Under the pieces are notes generated by a model, which saw only the letters and a program-made list of their open reading frames with translations, did no database searches and was not told where the DNA came from. From positions 1 to 19,788 of the forward strand of contig CAYZDV010000027.1 of assembly GCA_964477275.1 (NCBI GenBank): a stretch of DNA of 19,788 nucleotides, read 5' to 3'. This DNA comes from CAYZDV01 sp964477275. GTDB lineage: Bacteria > Acidobacteriota > Aminicenantia > Aminicenantales > Aminicenantaceae. Within the stretch, counting starts at the first letter, position 1; each line of letters opens with the position of its first letter. This document shows positions 1-7,276 of this stretch, piece by piece. Both the position numbers and the translations under genes were made by a program.

Positions 1-623
1 CTTTTATCCCCTTTCTTCAAAGAAAAACAACAGCCAATCTGAAGGTTCTGGAAAAGGATATTCTCGGGATCGATCTTTCGGAGCTCATAAAAAATGAACG
101 CTTTCCCGCGTGCCGGGTCAAGCTCGTCGGCAACCTCCCCTATTCCATTTCCTCGCCGCTTCTGTTCAAAATCCTCGAAGAGAAAGATTTTTTCTCCGAA
201 TGCATTTTCCTTCTCCAGAGGGAAGTGGCAGAAAGAGTCTGCGCTCAGCCCGGATCGAAATCCTTGGCACCTCTTTCCATCCTCCTCCAGATCCATTTTT
301 CTCCCAGGATTCATTTCATCATCCCTCCGCAGTGCTTTTCTCCGCCCCCCAGAGTTGAATCCGCATTGATTTCCCTGACGAAAAGAGAACAACCGCTTTA
401 TGATATAAAAGATAAAGAGCTTTTTCGGAATTTCCTGAGAGAAGCCTTCCAGCAGCGGAGAAAGACCCTCTGCAATAACCTGAAGAGGCTGGGATTCCCG
501 AGCCCCATTCTTGAGGACGCGCTCCTTAAGCTCAATCTGGGGAAAACCGTGAGGCCCGAGGAACTTTCCATTTCTCAGTTTGTCGAGCTCTTCAAACTCC
601 TGGCTTTTCCCGGTATTCACTGA
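1..623 (+). CDS. rsmA: RsmA/KsgA 16S rRNA dimethyladenosine transferase, C-terminal part (5' end outside window)
   Basis: The open frame runs from position 3 (first full codon) to the TGA at 621-623, about 206 residues, with the N-terminal SAM-binding part missing upstream. The catalytic NLPY motif of the KsgA/Dim1 family is encoded at 132-143, inside the string VGNLPYSISSPLLFKIL. Downstream lie the family pattern LLQREVAERV and the F-x-P-P-x-V-x-S signature (FSPPPRVESALISL, roughly 345-390), followed by the helical C-terminal domain (FLREAFQQRRKTLCNNL). Family knowledge: the enzyme dimethylates two adjacent adenosines in the 3' terminal helix of 16S rRNA during late 30S assembly and acts in the cytoplasm. 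The gene ends without a clear terminator; a 5-bp hairpin at 635-649 has no T-tract. Identification is firm; only the start is unseen. Confidence 0.95.
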   Translation, partial: FIPFLQRKTTANLKVLEKDILGIDLSELIKNERFPACRVKLVGNLPYSISSPLLFKILEEKDFFSECIFLLQREVAERVCAQPGSKSLAPLSILLQIHFSPRIHFIIPPQCFSPPPRVESALISLTKREQPLYDIKDKELFRNFLREAFQQRRKTLCNNLKRLGFPSPILEDALLKLNLGKTVRPEELSISQFVELFKLLAFPGIH

Positions 624-1090
624 ACCTTTCGAACAGGACCTTTCGTCCTCCATGGAGTCAGGCTGCCAATTCTAATACAAACGCGATATAGAAAGCTATA
701 AAACACATGGGGCAAGATCGGCTCGCCCTCAGGCGGTAAAAAGGCCGATTTGAGATAACAGAAAGTGTGGGTAAAATACACGGAAATGGAAGAAGCGACC
801 TTGAAGATTTTGCCTTCACGAACCGTCCACCGAGGGAAGCCGATGAAATCGGCCGCCGAGTATGTTTGAGCACGTGATGATCAATCTGATGAAAAATGAT
901 GGAGTAAGGTCATTCGGCTGGAAGTAGCATGCTTGAATGCGGAGTTACGCAGGCGCCGAAGGGGACGGTGAGGGAATGGCGTTTAAAATCTGAAGGGAGC
1001 GATGCCATTTCCGTGTATTTTTGACATTTTTATAAATGCCATCACGTCGTTTTGAGGCGAAACGGCACGCTTAGGAAAACACCTTAAATA
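624..1090. other. 467-bp stretch between rsmA and ftsK with no convincing gene
   Basis: No frame gives a recognisable protein. Translated fragments are short and interrupted, for example a forward fragment starting near 780 that stops after about 30 codons. The stretch holds the palindrome-bounded element at 773-1021, a 6-bp hairpin at 839-853 (GCCGAT, loop GAA, ATCGGC), and a 9-bp pairing between 743-751 (GGCCGATTT) and 846-854 (AAATCGGCC). I matched it to no known ncRNA (RNase P, tmRNA, SRP RNA, 6S, common riboswitches) by motif. It could be a decayed mobile element, an unrecognised structured RNA, or both. Confidence 0.5.
773..1021. repeat. 249-bp element bounded by perfect 17-bp inverted repeats (MITE-like or remnant IS)
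   Basis: The left arm at 773-789 reads AAAATACACGGAAATGG, and 1005-1021 is its exact reverse complement. The symmetry continues weakly inward: CCTT, GATTTT and CCGTCC blocks recur in the same order from both ends. The interior has no open transposase frame. Flanking 8-mers do not match, so no target-site duplication is visible. The termini and size are what a non-autonomous miniature element would show, and the arm sequence is loosely reminiscent of ISL3-type ends, though that is from memory only. An alternative is a long closing stem of a structured RNA. Confidence 0.55.
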
Positions 1091-1099
1091 TGCTATAAT
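1091..1099 (+). promoter_or_regulatory. Extended -10 promoter of ftsK
   Basis: TGCTATAAT at 1091-1099 is a perfect extended -10 (TGn plus TATAAT). The expected -35 position (TTAGGA, 1071-1076) is poor, as is usual for extended -10 promoters. A transcript starting 7-8 nt downstream would begin at about 1106-1107, which is the ATG of ftsK itself. No Shine-Dalgarno precedes that ATG. Confidence 0.6.
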
Positions 1100-1106
1100 G
1101 CCGACA

Positions 1107-3422
1107 ATGAACAAGAAAAAAAAGCAGTTGCCATCGCTGGCTTTCGCTCAGACAAAGCGGCCGCGAGGCGTCAGGTCTTCTGATGTCATCGGCGTGCTGC
1201 TGATTTTTTCAGCTCTTTTCTTCTTTCTCAGCCTCATCAGCTATGATTCCCGGGATCCATCCTGGACAAACACCGGCTGGCTGGAGGGAGCCACGATGAA
1301 GCTGAAAATCCACAACTCTGCCGGCAGAGCTGGCGCCTATGTCTCAGACGCCCTGCTGCAAATCTTCGGTTTTGGCTCCTTTCTTTTCTCTCTCGGATTT
1401 TTCTATCTGGGTATCCGGATGTTTTTTTTGGATAAAGAGAGAAGATTCTACCTGAAAATCGGAGAAGTTTTCTTCCTCGTTTTCATCCTCGTCTCCCTTC
1501 TGTTCATGATTTTCGGAACAGTCTCCTGGAGGGGAGCGGAAATTCAGGCTGGCGGTTTGCTGGGCCGGATGATCTCTTCTTTTTTGATTCGCTATTTCAG
1601 CCGCATCGGAACCTTTCTTGTTCTCTTCGCCCTTCTCATTCTCTTTATCCTCCTGACCACAAAAATCTCCATTGCCAGCATCTTCCATACCCTGTTTGCA
1701 GTCTTCCAGTTCGTGTTCAAAGAGGTGAGGGTTAAGGTCATCCGCTACAAGAAATCCAAACTCCGGGAAAAGATGAGAAAAAAAGTCATTGAAAAATATG
1801 CTCTACCTCCCCGGGAAGAGATGAAAAAGACCGAGCGGAAAAGAAGAAAAAAGGAAAAGACGAAACAGCCCGAGCCGGCGCTGGCTGTCACCAAGTCCGT
1901 TCCGCCGCCTGTTCAGGAAACGTTTCTTTTTCCAGAGATGGAATTCAAGGGGGATTACCAGCTTCCGCCGATCAGCCTCCTGGACGCCGGCACCGCAGCC
2001 GAGAAAATCGACAAGGACGAGCTCTACCTGAAAAAGCAACGGATAGAGGAAAAGCTTGCGGAATTCCGCGTTGAGGGAGAAGTCCGGGAATATCACCCCG
2101 GCCCGGTCATCACCACCTACGAATTCTACCCCTATCCGGGAATAAAGGTCAGCCAGGTGGCCAACCTCACCGAGGACCTCTCCCTGGCCCTCGGAGCGGA
2201 ATCGGTCCGGGTCCAGAGGATGCCCGGCAAGTCGTCTCTCGGCGTTGAAATCCCCAACTACAAAAGGGAAATTATCAAGCTCCGGGATGTCATCCAATCT
2301 GAAAAATTCCGGAACTCTCCCTCCAAGCTGACCTTTGCCCTGGGAAAAACAATCCACGGCGAGGTCTACACCACTGACCTGGCCATCATGCCCCATCTTC
2401 TGATTGCCGGTGCCACCGGCATGGGAAAAAGCGTGGCCCTCAACAGCCTCATCGCCAGCATCCTTTACAAAGGAACCCCTGAGGAGGTCAAGCTGATCCT
2501 CATCGACCCCAAAAGGCTGGAGTTCGCGCTCTGGGACGGAATCCCGCATCTTCTCAGCCCGGTGGTCAAGGACCCCAAGAAAGCGGGAGCGATCCTGCTC
2601 AACACCATCAGGAAAATGGAAGAGCGCTACCAGAAACTGGGGATGCTCAGGGTCAGAAACATCGAACAGTACAACCAGCGGGCAGCAAAATTGAGGAATG
2701 AGAAAAAGGGAAGGCTGAGCGAAAGCGAAAAGGAGGAGCTCAAGCCTCTCCCTTATCTTGTCATTATCATCGATGAGCTGGCCGAGCTGATGATGGTGGG
2801 AGCCCAGGATGTGGAGTACTGCATTGCCCGGCTGGCGCAGCTGGCCCGGGCCGTGGGCATTCATCTGGTGATGGCCACCCAGCGGCCCTCCATCGACGTC
2901 ATCACCGGAACCATCAAGAACAATTTCTCCAGCCGCATCGCCTTCCGGGTTCCGACCAAGGTCGACTCCCGGATCATCATCGACGCTTCAGGCGCAGAAA
3001 AGCTCCTTGGCCTCGGTGATATGCTTTTTATGCCGCCCAACTACCCGCGCTTCATCCGGCTCCACTGCTCCCATATCTCTATCGCTGAAATTACCAGGCT
3101 GGCGAAGTTCGTTAAGGAACAGGGAAGTCCCGTCTATGACGAGAAGATTGTCCGGACCCTCAAATACCACACAGAACCGGAATGGGAGGATCTCGGCGAA
3201 AAGGATGAGCTCTACGAGAAAGCCCTCGAACTGGTGCTTTTCACAGGCCAGGCTTCCGCATCCTACCTGCAGAGAAAGCTCAAGCTCGGTTATGCCCGGG
3301 CGGCAAGGATCATCGACCAGATGGAACAGGAGGGAATAGTCGGACCCTCAGAAGGAAGTAAGCCCCGGGAGTTTCTGGTCGACCCGAAAACTTATCTGGA
3401 AAAAATGAAAAAAGAGGGATGA
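1107..3422 (+). CDS. ftsK: FtsK/SpoIIIE-family DNA translocase
   Basis: A 771-residue protein. Four hydrophobic segments occupy about residues 24-180 and anchor it in the inner membrane. A short charged K/R/E-rich linker (about 205-265) precedes the motor. Walker A GATGMGKS is at about 435-442, followed by LILIDPKRLEFALWDGIPHL. Walker B VIIIDE is near 552-558, then HLVMATQRPS and the winged-helix gamma domain at the C-terminus (ASYLQRKLKLGYARAARIIDQME), which in the family reads KOPS polarity sequences. Family role: pumping chromosome ends through the septum and activating XerCD at dif. The linker is much shorter than in E. coli FtsK, as in many bacteria. I prefer ATG 1107 to ATG 1098 because 1098 lies inside the TATAAT. 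The TGA stop adjoins the GTG of the next gene, so the two are probably cotranscribed. Confidence 0.95.
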   Translation: MNKKKKQLPSLAFAQTKRPRGVRSSDVIGVLLIFSALFFFLSLISYDSRDPSWTNTGWLEGATMKLKIHNSAGRAGAYVSDALLQIFGFGSFLFSLGFFYLGIRMFFLDKERRFYLKIGEVFFLVFILVSLLFMIFGTVSWRGAEIQAGGLLGRMISSFLIRYFSRIGTFLVLFALLILFILLTTKISIASIFHTLFAVFQFVFKEVRVKVIRYKKSKLREKMRKKVIEKYALPPREEMKKTERKRRKKEKTKQPEPALAVTKSVPPPVQETFLFPEMEFKGDYQLPPISLLDAGTAAEKIDKDELYLKKQRIEEKLAEFRVEGEVREYHPGPVITTYEFYPYPGIKVSQVANLTEDLSLALGAESVRVQRMPGKSSLGVEIPNYKREIIKLRDVIQSEKFRNSPSKLTFALGKTIHGEVYTTDLAIMPHLLIAGATGMGKSVALNSLIASILYKGTPEEVKLILIDPKRLEFALWDGIPHLLSPVVKDPKKAGAILLNTIRKMEERYQKLGMLRVRNIEQYNQRAAKLRNEKKGRLSESEKEELKPLPYLVIIIDELAELMMVGAQDVEYCIARLAQLARAVGIHLVMATQRPSIDVITGTIKNNFSSRIAFRVPTKVDSRIIIDASGAEKLLGLGDMLFMPPNYPRFIRLHCSHISIAEITRLAKFVKEQGSPVYDEKIVRTLKYHTEPEWEDLGEKDELYEKALELVLFTGQASASYLQRKLKLGYARAARIIDQMEQEGIVGPSEGSKPREFLVDPKTYLEKMKKEG

Positions 3423-5603
3423 GTGTTTTCCCGCAGAAAAAGGCGAAAAACGGTCAGGAAAGCACTCAATGACACCAACCTTCAGAGGGCCCTCGAAAAA
3501 GCTGCCGCCCATCATTTCGATAAATACCAGGCCACAAAGAACGAAATCGCCTGGGAAGAGTACAAAGAAAAAGCCCGGTCCGTTCGTCAAGCCTGCCTGA
3601 AGCGCCTTCCTGAACTCATCAAAAAATTCACAGAGGAAGCGATAAAAGCCGGTGCCCAGGTTTATCAGGCATCAAAGCCTGAAGATGCTCTGGAGACAGT
3701 GGAAAAAATCCTCAGGGAAAAGAAAGCCGGGCTGGTGGTCAAAGCCAAATCTATGGTCAGCGAGGAGATTCAGCTCACAGACTTCCTCCAGAAGAAAGGC
3801 TGCAAGGTTGTGGAGACAGACCTGGGAGAATGGATTATCCAGCTCGCCGGAGAAAAGCCTTCCCACATCACCGCTCCCGCTTTGCACAAGACCAAGAAAG
3901 AAGTGGCAGAGCTCCTCAGTCGCCATCTTGGCCGGGACATTCCGCCTGCGCCAGAGGAAATCGTGAAGATTGCCCGCCAGCATATGCGCAGGTTTTTCGT
4001 GGAGGCGGACGCGGGCATTTCCGGAGCCAACCTGGCCGTGGCCGAATCGGGAACCCTGGTCATCATCAGCAACGAGGGAAACGCCCGTCTCGCCACGTCC
4101 CTCCCGCCCGTTCACATCGCCCTGGTTACCACCGAGAAATTCGTGGAAACTCTCGAACAGGCCGTCACCCTGATCAAAGCTCTGGTTCCTGCCTCCTCCG
4201 GTCTCAAGATGACCGCCTATGTCTCCTTTATCACCGGTCCCAGCCGAACAACTGACATCGAAAAAGAGCTTGTCATCGGTGTCCACGGCCCCGGGGAGCT
4301 GCATATCATCATCCTCGACAATGGAAGACTCCGGATCAGCCAGGATAAACACCTGGATAAAATTCTCTACTGCTTGAAATGCGGCGGCTGCATGCTGGTC
4401 TGTCCTGTCTTCAAAGCCCTGGGCGGCCATGTCTTCGGGGGTCCTGTCTATCCGGGAGGGATCGGTATCCTGCTGACTGCTGTAACCCGTTCATTCAAGG
4501 ATGCCTCAAGCCTGGTTGACTTCTGTGCCGACTGCAAAAAGTGTGAGGAATTCTGCCCGGTGGGAATCCCCATCGCCGATCTCCTTCTCCAGCTCAAAGC
4601 CAGAATTGGGCCAACGCTCCTGGGAAAAAGCCTTTCTGCTTTTTTCAGGCACAGCTCCCTTGCCGAAGGGGTCATGAAGATCCTCTCGGTCCTCCAAAAG
4701 CCCTGGCAGAAAAACGGCAAATTACAGCGCCTTCCCCTGGCCTGGGCCAGGGGCAAATCCCTTCCAGCTATCTCTCTTCCAAAGACCGGGTGTTCCGGAA
4801 AGAAAAATGGCAAAAAAGCCTACCTCTTCCAGGGCTGTCTGGTGAAGTTTTTCTTCCCGGAGGTCAGAGAGAGTGTTGTCCACAGCCTATCCCGATTGGG
4901 TTTTGAGGTGGTCTGCCCTTCTGGCCAGGCCTGCTGCGGAGCGCCCAGCCTCCATCTGGGGAGCGAAAAAGACCTCCGAAGCCTTGCCCTGAAGAACATC
5001 CAATCCTTCGCCAGGGAAAATCCCGATTGCATCCTCACCGTCTGTCCCACCGGAAACTCTCTCTTGAAAAACATCTATCCTGAGCTCTTGCCAGAAGCTT
5101 CCCGCTGGAAGGAAAGAATCTTCGACTTCAGCGAATTCCTCCTTAAAAAGGGCTTGCTCCCCGTGCCAAAACCGAACCGGGCAAAAAAAGAAATTTTTTA
5201 TCACTACCCCTGCCATTATCTGAACACCCTGAAGTTAAAGGAGGAGCCAAAAAAGGTCCTTCAAGCTCTCTCCTTCACCGTCAGGGAAGAGGAAGAGCCC
5301 TTCACGTGCTGCGGGTTCTGCGGGATCTTTTCGTTCAAAAACCCGGAAGTCTCAAGCCATATCTGGGTGCAGAAAAAGAGAAAAATTCTCGACAGTGGCG
5401 CCGAGCTTATCGCCACCGACTGCCCTGGCTGCCTCATCCAGCTCAAGGCGAACCTGGAAAAAGGAGAAAAACCCTTGAACATCGTTCACACCGCAGAGCT
5501 CTACGCTCGTTCAGTCGAATGGGCTGAGGAGACAGGGAAAGGAAGGCCAAAAGCGGTTATTGAATCATCCAGGAAACAAAGGGAAGGAAAAATGAGGCGT
5601 TAA
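3423..5603 (+). CDS. LutB-LutA fusion: LUD domain, two 4Fe-4S clusters and two CCG domains
   Basis: 726 residues with a GTG start directly after the ftsK TGA, preceded by GAGGG. Residues about 60-300 form a LUD domain (LutB/YkgF type). Two ferredoxin-like motifs follow: C317-x2-C320-x2-C323-x3-C327-P and C368-x2-C371-x2-C374-x3-C378-P. The C-terminal 250 residues carry two cysteine-rich CCG domains (LutA/GlpC/HdrB type). The first has C472 and CCG at 504-506, the second C597, CCG at 629-631 and a final CPGC. In Bacillus, LutA, LutB and LutC are separate subunits of an NAD-independent L-lactate oxidation complex; here A and B are one chain and no lutC is in the window. The first CCG domain ends CPTG (541-544) where CPTC is usual, so one ligand seems lost. 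Lactate or another hydroxy acid as substrate is inferred. Electron transfer in the cytoplasm is well supported. Confidence 0.88.
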   Translation: MFSRRKRRKTVRKALNDTNLQRALEKAAAHHFDKYQATKNEIAWEEYKEKARSVRQACLKRLPELIKKFTEEAIKAGAQVYQASKPEDALETVEKILREKKAGLVVKAKSMVSEEIQLTDFLQKKGCKVVETDLGEWIIQLAGEKPSHITAPALHKTKKEVAELLSRHLGRDIPPAPEEIVKIARQHMRRFFVEADAGISGANLAVAESGTLVIISNEGNARLATSLPPVHIALVTTEKFVETLEQAVTLIKALVPASSGLKMTAYVSFITGPSRTTDIEKELVIGVHGPGELHIIILDNGRLRISQDKHLDKILYCLKCGGCMLVCPVFKALGGHVFGGPVYPGGIGILLTAVTRSFKDASSLVDFCADCKKCEEFCPVGIPIADLLLQLKARIGPTLLGKSLSAFFRHSSLAEGVMKILSVLQKPWQKNGKLQRLPLAWARGKSLPAISLPKTGCSGKKNGKKAYLFQGCLVKFFFPEVRESVVHSLSRLGFEVVCPSGQACCGAPSLHLGSEKDLRSLALKNIQSFARENPDCILTVCPTGNSLLKNIYPELLPEASRWKERIFDFSEFLLKKGLLPVPKPNRAKKEIFYHYPCHYLNTLKLKEEPKKVLQALSFTVREEEEPFTCCGFCGIFSFKNPEVSSHIWVQKKRKILDSGAELIATDCPGCLIQLKANLEKGEKPLNIVHTAELYARSVEWAEETGKGRPKAVIESSRKQREGKMRR

Positions 5604-5609
5604 GCCCGG

Positions 5610-6602
5610 TCAATTGACGATGGAAAGGGGAAGGGGTCTGTTTGATTCCGTCTTGATCTGATGCCATTTTTCAACCGGGATGGAGAGAAAGACATCGGCG
5701 AGAAAGGGGTCAAACTGGGCACCCCGGCTTTTCTCAATTTCGAAAAGCGCCTCATCAAAGCTCCGGAGCGAATTGTAGGGCCTCTCGGAAGTGATCGCGT
5801 CCAGCGTATCCGCCAGAGCAAAGATTCGGGCCTCCAGTGGAATTTCCTCACCGGCCAACCCGAATTGATAACCCCGGCCATCGTAGCGCTCATGGTGAAA
5901 GAGGACAACCTGAGCGGCCCTTTTCAAAAAATCAAACTCCTCAATCATCTCATAGCCCAGGACAGAATGGTCCTCGACAACCTCTCTTTCCCTTTCGCTC
6001 AGCGGGCCCTTTTTTCTGAGGATGGACTCGGGGACCCCAATTTTCCCGATGTCATGGAGAAGGGCGCCTCTCTCCAGGTTAATCAGGAAATTTATGTCTT
6101 CGATGCCCAGAGTTCTGGCGAAATGAACGGTATAGCGGGCCACAAGCTGAGAATGGCCCAGGGTATCCTCATTGCCGTCTGTGGCTGCGATCAGATAAAG
6201 GATGTTCGAATTGAAGAAGGCTTTCTTCTCCCCGCTGTCCTCCTCAAGGCCGAGGATTTGATCCCTGAAAATTTTCTTGTAATGCTGGTCGAGGTTCTTC
6301 AAAATCCTTCTGGCCAGAGAAATTTTGGTCGCTTCCCAACTCTTCTGAGCCAGAAAGAGGCCTTCCTCGGCCTCTTCGAGCCCTTCGAGCTGAATAGCAA
6401 AGGGGAGAGAATCTTTCCGCCTGCTTGAATTTTCTCCGACGATAAAACTCTCCACCGCTTCAGGACTCCCCGGGAAAAGGGGGACATGATTCTTCATCCC
6501 GGACAAAGGAAGCGGGTTATCCTTTTTTTCGAAAAATGAGAGTTGGGAGGGAAAAGCCAGCTCTCTTTGCCACTCCTGGTTGACAACCCTTTCTTCCACC
6601 AT
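5610..6602 (-). CDS. HD-GYP domain phosphodiesterase-like protein
   Basis: 330 residues with ATG at 6602, preceded by GAGGTG on the minus strand. The C-terminal half is an HD-GYP domain: H150, the HD pair 183-184 in LLHDIGKIGVP, H212, HH 236-237, then DGRGYQFGL (241-249), GEEIPLEARI and D265/D268 in LADTLDAITSERPY. HD-GYP enzymes hydrolyse cyclic di-GMP using a two- or three-iron site. All expected metal ligands appear present, but the signature is GYQ rather than GYP. The N-terminal 140 residues match nothing I recognise and have no membrane segment or obvious REC domain, so it looks cytosolic with an unknown input region. It converges on the Lut fusion gene (6-bp gap) and is divergent from the sigma factor gene. 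Confidence 0.88.
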   Translation of the reverse strand: MVEERVVNQEWQRELAFPSQLSFFEKKDNPLPLSGMKNHVPLFPGSPEAVESFIVGENSSRRKDSLPFAIQLEGLEEAEEGLFLAQKSWEATKISLARRILKNLDQHYKKIFRDQILGLEEDSGEKKAFFNSNILYLIAATDGNEDTLGHSQLVARYTVHFARTLGIEDINFLINLERGALLHDIGKIGVPESILRKKGPLSEREREVVEDHSVLGYEMIEEFDFLKRAAQVVLFHHERYDGRGYQFGLAGEEIPLEARIFALADTLDAITSERPYNSLRSFDEALFEIEKSRGAQFDPFLADVFLSIPVEKWHQIKTESNRPLPLSIVN

Positions 6603-6668
6603 TTCACCTCGCTTTTTTGAGCATGGGTGTTAGTCGAGGCTGATTTAAAAAAATTGAAAAATGCCAGC

Positions 6669-6697
6669 TTGCCAATTTCTCTCTGTGCTTATATAAT
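6669..6697 (+). promoter_or_regulatory. Sigma-70-type promoter of the ECF sigma gene
   Basis: TTGCCA (6669-6674), a 17-nt spacer and a perfect TATAAT (6692-6697) make a near-consensus housekeeping promoter. Transcription would start about 6703-6708, at or just before ATG 6708. Confidence 0.7.
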
Positions 6698-6707
6698 TGT
6701 GCTTCTT

Positions 6708-7208
6708 ATGGGAAATAAGACAGAAGAAACCACTCTGGAAGAGATCTTTCTCAAGTTTAAGCCAATCGTCAGTTTCCGGGTAAAAAAGTCCCTGGGAGCT
6801 TACAACCCTGATTGCGACGATATCGTCAGCGAAATCCTTACCAATGTCATTGAAAAGATCAATTCGGGAGAGTTCAGAGGAGAATCTTCGATCGGGACCT
6901 TCATCTATACCATCACCAGCCGCAGGATCGTGGATTATATCCGCCAGAAGACCAAAGTCCTCAGACACGTCCCAGAGCCTGCCTCCTATCCGGATCCCCA
7001 GACTCAGATTGAAAACGCCGAAAGAGCTGAAATGATGGTCAAAGCGATAAAAAAGCTGAAGCCGAAATACAGAGAGGTGCTCTATTTATACTATTACAAA
7101 GAGCTCTCCCGGGAGGAGGTGGCCCAAAAATTGGGCATCTCGCCCCGAAGGGTGAGTGAGCGAGTGAATTACAGCCAGAAACTTCTGAAAAAATTGGTGA
7201 AAAAATGA
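6708..7208 (+). CDS. ECF-like RNA polymerase sigma factor
   Basis: 166 residues from ATG 6708. Region 2 (about 10-80) includes DCDDIVSEILTNVIEKI and the -10 recognition segment GTFIYTITSRRIVDYIRQK. Region 4 (about 112-165) includes LKPKYREVLYLYYYKELSR and the helix-turn-helix EEVAQKLGISPRRVSERV. There is no region 3 or 1.1, so it belongs to the ECF group and should direct polymerase to a small regulon. A longer reading starting with GTG 6627 would put the near-consensus promoter inside the coding sequence and add a leader unlike sigma N-termini, so I reject it. The gene is followed 68 bp later by a zinc-finger membrane protein that fits as its anti-sigma. Confidence 0.9.
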   Translation: MGNKTEETTLEEIFLKFKPIVSFRVKKSLGAYNPDCDDIVSEILTNVIEKINSGEFRGESSIGTFIYTITSRRIVDYIRQKTKVLRHVPEPASYPDPQTQIENAERAEMMVKAIKKLKPKYREVLYLYYYKELSREEVAQKLGISPRRVSERVNYSQKLLKKLVKK

Positions 7209-7276
7209 ACTTTTTTTCCGTATTTTTGCATTTTTTTCGACTAAATTTATGAAGTTAATTTGGAAGGAAGAAGGCG

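Noticed and set aside
635..649. Possible terminator hairpin after rsmA (AGGAC, loop CTTTC, GTCCT)
   Set aside because: Only 5 bp and no following T-tract.
658..873. 71-codon minus-strand frame in the rsmA-ftsK gap
   Set aside because: No recognisable domain or ribosome site, and it overlaps the left palindrome arm; composition looks like random translation.
1803..2864. 353-codon minus-strand frame opposite ftsK
   Set aside because: Antisense shadow of the conserved FtsK motor; the protein is His/Asp/Gly-rich without any family motif.
5661..6428. 255-codon plus-strand frame opposite the HD-GYP gene
   Set aside because: The opposite strand carries all HD-GYP catalytic motifs, so this is a shadow.
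7213..7236. T-rich stretch before the anti-sigma gene resembling the right arm and flank at 1008-1032
   Set aside because: The match needs two gaps and is mostly T runs; no partner arm is present, so it is probably compositional.
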